A DNA stretch of 64,000 nt from Casp-actino8 sp964563545 (lineage in GTDB: Bacteria > Actinomycetota > Acidimicrobiia > Acidimicrobiales > Ilumatobacteraceae): the NCBI GenBank assembly GCA_964563545.1, contig CAZLXB010000003.1:54996-118995 (forward strand), in the 5' to 3' direction. This document shows, in pieces, positions 51,118 through 59,278 of the stretch (the stretch's first letter is position 1; every line of letters starts with the position of its first letter). The position numbers were made by a program, and so were the translations under genes. The notes below the pieces were generated by a model that searched no databases, was not told where the DNA came from, and was given only the letters and a program-made list of their open reading frames with translations.

Positions 51118-54100
51118 GTGGAGTCATCAGCCACCAGTGCCGGTTCACCCTCTCCGGCTCCCCACCCGGCATCGCCCACCGGCTCGGCCTCGACGATGCC
51201 GGGGGTCGTTGCGACGGTCGTCGTCGGACCGCCGAGTCCGGATCTGGAGGTGACGCTGGCGGGGCTGGCGGCTCAGGACTACCCGGCGTTGCAGACCCTC
51301 GTTCTCGTGACCAACGACGACGACCTCGGGTCGATCTCGGAGCGGGTGAAGGCCGTTATTCCGCAGGCCCACGTTCGCGGCGTCGGGCGTGACGTCGGGT
51401 TCGGTGTCGCGGCCAATCAGGTTCTGAAGCTGGTCGAGGGCGATGGTGGCTTCTTCCTCGTCATGCACGACGACGTCGTTCTCGAACCGACAGCGGTGCG
51501 GTTGCTCGTGGAGGAGATGTTCAGGTCGAACGCCGGTGTGGCCGGACCCAAACTCATGGACTGGGACGAACCGCGGGTCCTGTCGTCGGTGGGCTTCGAC
51601 GTCGACCGTTTCGGTGAACTCGACGACGGCCTCGAAGCACACGAGATCGATCAAGAGCAGCACGACGCGGTCCGCGACGTCTTCGCTCTGTCGTCGGCTT
51701 GCCTTCTCGTGCGCGCCGATCTCTTCCGACGACTGGGTGGATTCGAACCGAGTATCGACTTCCACGGTGAGAATCTCGACCTCTGTTGGCGAGCGCATCT
51801 CGCCGGAGCGCGGGTGTTGGTGGTGCCGGCCGCCGTGGCTCGTCACCATCGGCAGTTCGCTGATCGTCGTCCCGATCTGGTGAGTGACCACCAGGCCGAG
51901 ACAAACCGAATCTCGACGGTGTTGTCGCTGACCGGCGCGGCGCGACTTCCGCTCGTGATTGTGGGAATCGCGATTCTCTCGGTCGCGTCGGCCGTCGTTG
52001 CGCTGGTGCGCGGCCGACCGCGCATCGCGGGAGGTCGTCTACTCGCCCCGCTGCTCGCACTCGGCGACGTGGTGTCGATTCTCCGTCGCCGTCGTGCCGT
52101 GCGACCGATTCGTGAAGTTCCCGATCGTGAAGTCGCCGATCTTCAAGTGTCAGGCAGCGTTCGCTGGGGTCGATTCGTCCGACACCGGCAGACGATCGAC
52201 TCGACCGACTCCTCACCCTCGGTCGATCGCACGCCGCTCGCTCTGGCGGTCTCGGGCCTTCTCGTCGTGCTTCTGTTGCTCGGAGCACGACGCATCATCA
52301 CCGATGGTGTCCGCCCGATCGGTGAGATGCTCCATGTCTCCGACTCGCCACTTGATCTGATCCGCTCGTACCTGTCGGGATGGTGGGACCGGGGACTCGG
52401 GGCCACCACCGCTCAGCCGACCGGTCTCGTTCTTCTCGGTCTGACCGGAATCGTCGGATTGGGCCAGATGGGATTCGTGCAGACGTTCGGCGTCGTTGCG
52501 TTGATCGCCGGTGGTTGGCTCGGAATGGCTCGGCTGGGCGGGGTCACCCGGAATCAGCGAGCTCGTCTGACGGCCGTCGTCGTGTACGCGGCGATTCCGC
52601 TTCCGTACGCGGCCGTGGCCGCCGGACGTCCGGCTTCACTCATCGCCTACGGAACTCTGCCGTGGGTGCTGCATCTCGGTTTGCGCTTCAGCGGACTCGG
52701 ATCGCCGATCGTCGACGATGCCGATCGCGAATACGTCGAACATCCGCCGACCGCGCAGCGGGTCGTGTTGATCGCGAAGTTGACAGCGGTGGTCGCGGTG
52801 ACCGCGGCCTTCGCTCCCTCGGCGGCGATCGTGACGCTGATTGCCCTGGCGCTCTTCTCTTTCGTCGGTCCGATCGCCGGTGGGTCGTGGCGCGCGGCCG
52901 GACTCGGGGTCGCGTCATCCGTGGTGGCCTTCACCGGTGCGATCGTTCTCAACTTGCCGTGGTCCCTACGTTGGATCGACGCCGATGGCTGGACCTCGGT
53001 GGTCGGGGCGAAGTCACTCGTGGAATCCGGTCGGGGCCTCACCGCGCTCTTGCGGTTCGATGTGGGCCCTTCCACGCTCGGCATGCTCATCGTCGCTGGT
53101 TACGTCCCGGTCGTGGTGTCGATCCTCGTGGCCCGACGTTGGCGATTCGCCTGGGCCCTGCGCGGCGCCGCGTTGGTGTCGGCCTTTTTGCTCCTCGCCG
53201 CAGTGTCCGATCGGCGTGATTCCCCGATTCGTCTGCCGGACGCGAGCATCTTGTTGGCGCCGGTCGCGGTCGGTATCGCGCTCGGCTGCCTGGCCCTCGT
53301 CATGTCGTTCGAACAGGACGTGCGGGGCGGCGGATTCGGTTTGCGTCAACCACTCGGGCTGATCGGTCTGTTGGCGCTGCCGGTGGCGTCGTTTCCGGTG
53401 GTGGCGTCGGCCGTCGACGGTGGCTGGAACCAATCGCAGGTGTCCCTCGTTGCGCAGATCGCCGAACTGCTTCCCGACGGGACGGAGGGAGGCGGATATC
53501 GAGTGCTCTATCTCGGTGATCCGGCGATCATCCCCGGCGCCGAACGCGAGGTCTCCGACGGTGTCGCCTACAACGTCGTGAACGGTGGCGCACTCGACAT
53601 CGCCGACGGCTGGCCACTGCCCTCGGCTACCGAGCAGAGAGGTATGGACGAAGCCGTCGACGCTCTCGCCCGCCGGACGACGATTCGGGTCGGCCGTCTG
53701 GTCGCCCCGCTCGGTGTCCGCTACGTCGTGGTTCCAATCGTCGATCGCGTCCGGTCGGAGGCCGAATCGCCGGCGGCGCCCCCCGTCGGCCTCGTCGCGT
53801 CGCTCGGCGAACAACTCGACCTGCGCGCGGTCTACAGCCCGGCGAGCATGGTCGTCTACGAAAATCTGCAGTGGATTCCCACGTCCTCGATCCTGAGTCC
53901 GCCGGCGGCCGCCAGTCGGGAGGAAGGTGGAGCCTCATCTCTGATCGCCGCCGAACTCGGCGGTTCGCGCCCGGTGTTGTCGGGCTTCAGTGCCTGGAGT
54001 TCGACTTCGCAGACGATCGATGGTGGTGTTCTGCATCTCGGAGTTCCGTTCGACCGCCGGTGGCACGTACAAGTGGACGATCGCGAAGTGCCCGCCGCGG

Positions 54101-54336
54101 GTTCGTTCGGGTCGGTCATGGCCTTCGATCTCGGATCCGGGGGCAAGGTGAACCTCGAATACGACGCGCCATGGAGTCGGATCGGTTGGGTCGTTCTCCA
54201 AGTCGCACTCTGGATCGCGTTGCTCCTTGCGATCGTGCAACCTCGGCGGCGCACACGCGTCCACGAGCCCACTGCAGCCGTGATCGTTCTCGATCCTGAA
54301 CCGACGCGCGCGGCATCCTCGGGTGGTCCGTCATGA
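51118..54336 (+). CDS. Large GT2 glycosyltransferase fused to a polytopic membrane domain
   Basis: 1072 residues. Residues about 30-280 form a GT2 domain: V-M-H-D-D-V-V metal motif, A-G-P-K-L-M-D-W and D-F-H-G-E-N-L-D-L-C-W-R-A catalytic region. Several membrane helices follow (about 280-310, 375-395, 435-720), then an exterior domain (about 770-1025) and a last helix near 1025-1045. This layout fits actinobacterial cell-wall glycan transferases of the rhamnosyl/galactofuranosyl type with an added membrane half. It overlaps the DUF5719 gene by 4 bases. Acceptor unknown. Confidence 0.82.
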   Translation: MESSATSAGSPSPAPHPASPTGSASTMPGVVATVVVGPPSPDLEVTLAGLAAQDYPALQTLVLVTNDDDLGSISERVKAVIPQAHVRGVGRDVGFGVAANQVLKLVEGDGGFFLVMHDDVVLEPTAVRLLVEEMFRSNAGVAGPKLMDWDEPRVLSSVGFDVDRFGELDDGLEAHEIDQEQHDAVRDVFALSSACLLVRADLFRRLGGFEPSIDFHGENLDLCWRAHLAGARVLVVPAAVARHHRQFADRRPDLVSDHQAETNRISTVLSLTGAARLPLVIVGIAILSVASAVVALVRGRPRIAGGRLLAPLLALGDVVSILRRRRAVRPIREVPDREVADLQVSGSVRWGRFVRHRQTIDSTDSSPSVDRTPLALAVSGLLVVLLLLGARRIITDGVRPIGEMLHVSDSPLDLIRSYLSGWWDRGLGATTAQPTGLVLLGLTGIVGLGQMGFVQTFGVVALIAGGWLGMARLGGVTRNQRARLTAVVVYAAIPLPYAAVAAGRPASLIAYGTLPWVLHLGLRFSGLGSPIVDDADREYVEHPPTAQRVVLIAKLTAVVAVTAAFAPSAAIVTLIALALFSFVGPIAGGSWRAAGLGVASSVVAFTGAIVLNLPWSLRWIDADGWTSVVGAKSLVESGRGLTALLRFDVGPSTLGMLIVAGYVPVVVSILVARRWRFAWALRGAALVSAFLLLAAVSDRRDSPIRLPDASILLAPVAVGIALGCLALVMSFEQDVRGGGFGLRQPLGLIGLLALPVASFPVVASAVDGGWNQSQVSLVAQIAELLPDGTEGGGYRVLYLGDPAIIPGAEREVSDGVAYNVVNGGALDIADGWPLPSATEQRGMDEAVDALARRTTIRVGRLVAPLGVRYVVVPIVDRVRSEAESPAAPPVGLVASLGEQLDLRAVYSPASMVVYENLQWIPTSSILSPPAAASREEGGASSLIAAELGGSRPVLSGFSAWSSTSQTIDGGVLHLGVPFDRRWHVQVDDREVPAAGSFGSVMAFDLGSGGKVNLEYDAPWSRIGWVVLQVALWIALLLAIVQPRRRTRVHEPTAAVIVLDPEPTRAASSGGPS

Positions 54337-55769
54337 AACGCCTCGTCGGCTTGCTCGCCGTCGTCCTCATGGCGATCGGTGCCGTCGCGGTGGCCGATCG
54401 CCATGCCGACTCCGAACCGCCCGTCTTCGCGTCGTCGTTACGTCCGGGAACTCCGCGGGTTCCCGACACCGACGGCACGATCAGCGCGACCTGGTTCTGC
54501 GGTGGAGTTCCGGCGCTAGGGATGAGCGAGAGCGGCGAATACGGCGGTGAAGTCGTGGTGACCAACCCGTCCGAACTGCCGGTTCGCGGATCGGTCACGG
54601 TGCTCTCGATCGACCAATCACCGTTGACGGTTCCGGTCGCCGTCGAGCCCCGCGATCAGACGGTCGTCGATCTCGACCAATTGCTGAAAGGCAACTACGT
54701 GAGTGCGGTGGTCGAAGTCGATCAACCCGGTGTCACGGTCGAACAACGTTCGCTCCACCCGGCTGGTGACGCGGTCAGCACCTGTGCCAACACGACATCG
54801 AGTGAGTGGTACGTGGCGGATGCATCGACCCCGCAGGGCTCGGATTCACGGCTGTTGATCTCGAATCCGTACCAGACTCCGGCCATCGTCGATATCGCCA
54901 TCTCCACGTCGGCCGGCCCGCGGACTCCGAACGAACTCCAGGGCTATGTCGTTCCGCCGCAGTCGTTGCGCGTCGTGAATCTCGAAGAATCGGGCTTCCG
55001 GGACGAACCGGTGCTCGGTGTGAGTGTGGTGGCGAGCAGTGGCCGAATCATCGTGGCCAAGGATCAACACTTCCTGGGCGGAGGTCGACTCGGACATGTG
55101 ACCAGCCTCGGTGCGTCGTCATTGGCCGATGAGTGGTGGTTCGCCGACGGCGAGAAGGGGTCCGGTGTCAGCGAACGTCTCGTGATGTTCAATCCCACCG
55201 ATTCCGACATCGAGGTCGACGTCGTGATGCTCGGCGTCGCGAACTCGATCATCGACCCGACCACGCTCACGGTGCCCTCGCGCGAAGTGGTCGTGTTCGA
55301 CACCGCCGGAATCGTCGGTCTTCCCGATGGACGACACGGCACCCTCGTGTCGACGTTGTCGGCCAGTTCGCTCGTCGTCGAGCGCGTTCTCACACGGCCG
55401 GCGGGAGATTCGATCTCGACGTCGGTTCTGCTCGGCGCTCAAGGAGAGGCGTTGTTGCCCGAGTGGTTCGTCTCGATCACGCCGAAAGTCGCTTTGGAAG
55501 GCGCTCTCGTCGTACTGAACGTCTCGCCCAATGTGGCCCGGGTCGCCGTCTTCAGCATCGGACCGGGTGGTCGCGAACCAGTGACCGGTCTGGAGGGACT
55601 CGAACTGGCGGCCAATGGGACGCTCTCGATCGACCTCGTCGATGCGATCAGTCAGGGCCGACCCGTGATCGTGGTCGGAGATCAGCCGATCCTCGTGGAG
55701 CGTCGACTCGAACGAAATACCTCGGGTAATGGTTTGGCGGCGGTTCTCGGTCTGCCGGAGAAGTCGTGA
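54333..55769 (+). CDS. Secreted DUF5719-type protein
   Basis: 478 residues. A short signal or anchor helix (about 3-21) is followed by an all-beta exterior region with repeated V-V-x-N-P-x-x-x-x-x-x-V-x-V modules (near 70-100, 170-200, 290-310 and 385-400), typical of DUF5719. Found in actinobacteria beside GT2 membrane transferases, so it is probably a partner or envelope protein, not an enzyme. ATGA overlap with the GT2 gene and GTGA overlap with the thioredoxin-like gene show one operon. Confidence 0.75.
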   Translation: MKRLVGLLAVVLMAIGAVAVADRHADSEPPVFASSLRPGTPRVPDTDGTISATWFCGGVPALGMSESGEYGGEVVVTNPSELPVRGSVTVLSIDQSPLTVPVAVEPRDQTVVDLDQLLKGNYVSAVVEVDQPGVTVEQRSLHPAGDAVSTCANTTSSEWYVADASTPQGSDSRLLISNPYQTPAIVDIAISTSAGPRTPNELQGYVVPPQSLRVVNLEESGFRDEPVLGVSVVASSGRIIVAKDQHFLGGGRLGHVTSLGASSLADEWWFADGEKGSGVSERLVMFNPTDSDIEVDVVMLGVANSIIDPTTLTVPSREVVVFDTAGIVGLPDGRHGTLVSTLSASSLVVERVLTRPAGDSISTSVLLGAQGEALLPEWFVSITPKVALEGALVVLNVSPNVARVAVFSIGPGGREPVTGLEGLELAANGTLSIDLVDAISQGRPVIVVGDQPILVERRLERNTSGNGLAAVLGLPEKS

Positions 55770-56224
55770 TCAACCTATTGATCGCAGCGGCCATCGTCGC
55801 TGCCGTCTCGGTGGTGGCTTTGGTTGCAAGTCGGCGACGGGTCGACGATGCGCCTACCCAGCGCGCATGGCACGTGCCGAGTCAGGTCGACGTCGTCGAC
55901 TTCGGGTCCGATGGCCGATCGGATCATTGGAGTGTCATCGTCTTCACGTCGTCGACCTGTCATGTGTGTCGCGACGTCGCCCACAAAGCCGACGCGCTGG
56001 CGAGTCGCCACGTGACCGTGCGGGAAGTCGAGTATTCGGCCGAGCGGGCATTGCACGAGAAATACCGCATCGATGCGGTACCGACGGTCCTCGTCGCCGA
56101 TCATCTCGGAGTCGTGCACCGACACTTTCTCGGGCCGGTTTCGGCCACCGATCTGTGGGCGGCCGTGGCCGATGCACGCGAACCCGGGCGACCGCCCTCG
56201 GAAGGCGACTGCTCTAGTCGGTGA
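55766..56224 (+). CDS. Membrane-anchored thioredoxin-like protein
   Basis: 152 residues from GTG 55766. One N-terminal TM helix (about 2-22), then a thioredoxin fold with redox motif C-H-V-C in V-F-T-S-S-T-C-H-V-C-R-D and cis-proline segment I-D-A-V-P-T-V-L-V. The helix orientation puts the redox centre outside or at the membrane, so it may reduce or isomerise disulfides of envelope proteins. Third gene of the GT2-DUF5719 operon. Its end overlaps the convergent ftsH by 11 bases. Confidence 0.82.
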   Translation: MINLLIAAAIVAAVSVVALVASRRRVDDAPTQRAWHVPSQVDVVDFGSDGRSDHWSVIVFTSSTCHVCRDVAHKADALASRHVTVREVEYSAERALHEKYRIDAVPTVLVADHLGVVHRHFLGPVSATDLWAAVADAREPGRPPSEGDCSSR

Positions 56225-58157
56225 GCGTGGTCACGTCGGCGCGCGGTGTCGGCTCCCCGAGACCTTGCTGGACGAGACGACCCACTTCGGCGCCGTCGAT
56301 GGTCTCGTGCTCGAGGAGTGCGGCGGCAACGAGATCGAGTCCGGCTCGGTGCTTGTTGAGCAATTCGATGGCCCGCTGTTCCTGCACGCGGAGAATCCGG
56401 TTGATCTCCTCGTCCATCGTGCGGGCAGTGTCGTCGCTGTATTCACGACCACCGGTCATGAGATCCTCGCCGAGGAATACTTGTTGCTGGCCGTGCCAAG
56501 CCATGGGACCGACCTTGTCGCTCATGCCCCATTCGCGGACCATGCGGCGGGCGAGTCCGGTCACGACCTCGAGATCGTTGGCGGCGCCAGTGGTCTGCTG
56601 ACCGAACACCACTTGCTCGGCGACTCGACCACCGAGGGCCATGCAGATGCGATCCTCGATGTAATCGCGCGAGTAACTGTGACGCTCCTCGGGCAGGGTT
56701 TGGGTGACTCCCAGAGCCATACCGCGCGGAAGGATCGTGACCTTGTGGAGCGGATCACCATTCGGGAGGACGGCGGCGAGAACTGCGTGTCCACCTTCGT
56801 GATAGGCGGTCGTGCGCTTCTCCTCGGCCGACAGGATGAGCGAGTCGCGGCGAGCACCCATCATGATCCGGTCGCGCGCCGACTCGAAGTCGATGCGCTC
56901 GATCTGTGAGCTTCCGCGGCGAACTGCAAACAGGGCGGCTTCGTTCACCAAGTTGGCGAGGTCGGCACCACTCATGCCGGGTGTGCCCTTGGCCATGACT
57001 TCGAGATCGACGTCGGGACCCATGCGCTTGTCGCGGCTGTGGACCTTGAGGATCGCCAACCGCTCTTCGAACTCGGGGAGTGGAACGACGATCTGGCGGT
57101 CGAATCGACCCGGGCGGAGCAGCGCCGGATCGAGGATGTCGGGCCGGTTGGTCGCGGCCATGATGACGATTCCTTCGGATGTCTCGAAACCGTCCATCTC
57201 GGCGAGCATCTGGTTGAGGGTCTGTTCGCGTTCGTCGTTGCCGCCGCCCAGGCCCGCGCCACGCTTACGACCGATCGAATCGATCTCGTCGATGAAGATG
57301 ATGGCGCGACCCATCTTGCGTGCCTGTTGGAAGAGATCGCGAACTCGACTCGCGCCCACGCCGACGAACATCTCCATGAAGTCCGATCCGGTGACGGACA
57401 AGAAGCCGACACCGGCCTCACCGGCCACGGCGCGAGCGAAGAGGGTCTTACCGGTGCCGGGCGGGCCGACGAGCAGGATGCCCTTGGGGACCCGGGCACC
57501 GATCTCCTTGAATCGCTCGGGCATGCGGAGGAAGTCGACGACTTCTTTGATCTCGGTCTTCACACCCTCGTAGCCGGCGACGTCGGCGAAGGTCGTGGAA
57601 GGTCGATCGGTGGTGTAGGCCTTGGCGCGACTGCGCCCGATCGACATGACATTGCCCATCTGACCCGAGGCTCGCCGATTCATCCACATGAGGAGTCCGA
57701 AGATCAAGAAGAACGGGAGCAGCAGTGGAATCAGGTTCATGAACCAGTTGGACTGCGGTGTGCTCGGCTGGAAGTCGACGTTCTTCTCGGTGAACATCGT
57801 GCGGTCGTTCTCGTTCGGGAAGCCGAGCGGCGCCGTGGTGGAGAATTCGCCGCCATCGGTGAACTTGCCCGTGATGCCGAGTGTCGTGTTGTTGAGTTTG
57901 ACTTCGTCGACCTTGCCGGCTTGCACCTGGGTGATGAACTCGGCGAATCCGATCTTCTCGCGGTCCGGTCCGGGAAGGAGCTGGGGACCGAAGATCAGAA
58001 TCAGGATGAGCGCGAGAAGAACCCACGGCGACCACTTGGGCATCGCCGGCCGACCGCTCGGGCGACCGTCGCCACGGTTCTCGGCCGACCTTCCGAGACG
58101 GCGTTTGTCCGGAGACGGTGACGGAGGGGGCGGCGGGGGAGGAGTGGGCTCACTCAT
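56214..58157 (-). CDS. ftsH: ATP-dependent zinc metalloprotease FtsH
   Basis: 647-residue membrane AAA+ protease that degrades misfolded and regulatory membrane proteins. Proline-rich N-terminus, TM1 (about 42-58), exterior domain, TM2 (about 140-162), AAA domain with GPPGTGKT (about 231-238), I-I-F-I-D-E-I-D Walker B, and R-P-G-R-F-D-R SRH; protease site HEGGH near residue 455. TAGCAT six bases before the ATG suggests a leaderless message. The opposite strand's open frames are shadows. Confidence 0.97.
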   Translation of the reverse strand: MSEPTPPPPPPPSPSPDKRRLGRSAENRGDGRPSGRPAMPKWSPWVLLALILILIFGPQLLPGPDREKIGFAEFITQVQAGKVDEVKLNNTTLGITGKFTDGGEFSTTAPLGFPNENDRTMFTEKNVDFQPSTPQSNWFMNLIPLLLPFFLIFGLLMWMNRRASGQMGNVMSIGRSRAKAYTTDRPSTTFADVAGYEGVKTEIKEVVDFLRMPERFKEIGARVPKGILLVGPPGTGKTLFARAVAGEAGVGFLSVTGSDFMEMFVGVGASRVRDLFQQARKMGRAIIFIDEIDSIGRKRGAGLGGGNDEREQTLNQMLAEMDGFETSEGIVIMAATNRPDILDPALLRPGRFDRQIVVPLPEFEERLAILKVHSRDKRMGPDVDLEVMAKGTPGMSGADLANLVNEAALFAVRRGSSQIERIDFESARDRIMMGARRDSLILSAEEKRTTAYHEGGHAVLAAVLPNGDPLHKVTILPRGMALGVTQTLPEERHSYSRDYIEDRICMALGGRVAEQVVFGQQTTGAANDLEVVTGLARRMVREWGMSDKVGPMAWHGQQQVFLGEDLMTGGREYSDDTARTMDEEINRILRVQEQRAIELLNKHRAGLDLVAAALLEHETIDGAEVGRLVQQGLGEPTPRADVTTLTD

Positions 58158-58309
58158 GGACCCATGCTACGACCGGGGTGTCACGGGTCGTCCGGCGGAG
58201 CCCGGCTCGTCGGTATGAAAGTGGCTACTCCGGACGGGGCCCGGCCGAGATGCGGTGCTCGGTGCACCTATCCACCACGGGGCCGAGCCGCTCCCGTACC
58301 TTGTCGGCC

Positions 58310-58537
58310 ATGCGTCGATGCACCCGAAACGGCTGTCGTGACCACGCCCGCCTGACCCTGACGTTCAACTACTCCACGTCGGTCATCTGGATCGATCGTC
58401 TGCTCGACGAACGTGAGCCAAGTTCCTACGAACTCTGCGAAACCCATTGGGGTCGTTTCAACGCGCCGAACGGATGGCGTCTCGAGGACCGCCGTCGGGT
58501 CGACGTCCTGCCGTTCGTTCACCGCCTCGCCGGCTGA
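58310..58537 (+). CDS. DUF3499 family small protein
   Basis: 75 residues. C4, C9, then C43-x-x-H46, spaced like a small zinc-binding fold, with A-R-L-T-L-T-F-N-Y in between, is the DUF3499 pattern, an actinobacterial family encoded close to manB/pmm and F420 genes. Function unknown. It is shorter than many family members, which have C-terminal extensions. TACCTT lies seven bases before the ATG. It is followed 6 bases later by the CPBP protease gene. Confidence 0.82.
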   Translation: MRRCTRNGCRDHARLTLTFNYSTSVIWIDRLLDEREPSSYELCETHWGRFNAPNGWRLEDRRRVDVLPFVHRLAG

Positions 58538-58543
58538 GCCTTC

Positions 58544-59254
58544 GTGCGTCCGGCCGCCAACGAGGCCCGCTTCACCATCGGTGCCGCGGCGGTTCTCTGG
58601 ATCGCTGCTTACGTCGCGGCTCTGCCACTGCAATCGGCGGTCGTTGCCGCTCTTGGTCAGAGTGGGAACGATCCCGATACCTGGCCCACATCGACCACGG
58701 CCGCGTCGGTGCTGTGTCTCTGGATCCCTTTCGTCGTGGGGCTCGTCGTTCTGAGTCGAAAGCATGGTGGATCGAGCTTTCGGGACGACTACCGACTGCG
58801 TTTTCGTTCGGTCGACCTCGTGGGCGTTCCGGTCGGGTTGGCCGCTCAACTCGTGTTGATTCCACTCCTGTACTGGCCTCTTTCGCAGTGGTTCCCCGGC
58901 ACATTCGATTCCGACAAAGTCGAGGAACGCGCGACGCAACTCTGGGACCGGGCCCACGGTGGCTGGGTGGTGGTCCTCGTCGTCATCGTCGCCGTGGGTG
59001 CACCGTTGGTCGAGGAACTCGTGTACCGAGGTGTGGTCCAACAATCGCTCGAAGGTCGGTTGAACGACGCGGTCGCGCTGGTGATCTCGGCGGCCTTCTT
59101 CGCGGTCATCCACCTCCAACCCGTCGAGTTGCCCGGTCTCTTCGTGGCCGGCCTCGCGTTCGGACTCTGCTGGCAAAGGAGCGGTCGGATCGCGTGTCCG
59201 ATGTTGGCTCACATGGCCTTCAACGTGGCCGGACTGGTGCTGGCCGCGCGCTGA
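58544..59254 (+). CDS. CPBP-family intramembrane metalloprotease
   Basis: 236-residue membrane protein with about seven helices. The Abi/CPBP motifs are present: E-E-L-V-Y-R-G (near residue 153), F-F-A-V-I-H-L, and a final H-M-A-F-N. These form a glutamate/histidine active site as in Rce1-like proteases. In bacteria, roles include bacteriocin immunity and processing of membrane proteins; none is indicated here. GTG start, 6 bases after DUF3499, probably cotranscribed. Confidence 0.85.
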   Translation: MRPAANEARFTIGAAAVLWIAAYVAALPLQSAVVAALGQSGNDPDTWPTSTTAASVLCLWIPFVVGLVVLSRKHGGSSFRDDYRLRFRSVDLVGVPVGLAAQLVLIPLLYWPLSQWFPGTFDSDKVEERATQLWDRAHGGWVVVLVVIVAVGAPLVEELVYRGVVQQSLEGRLNDAVALVISAAFFAVIHLQPVELPGLFVAGLAFGLCWQRSGRIACPMLAHMAFNVAGLVLAAR

Positions 59255-59278
59255 TGTCGCGGTGGCAGTATTGATCCC

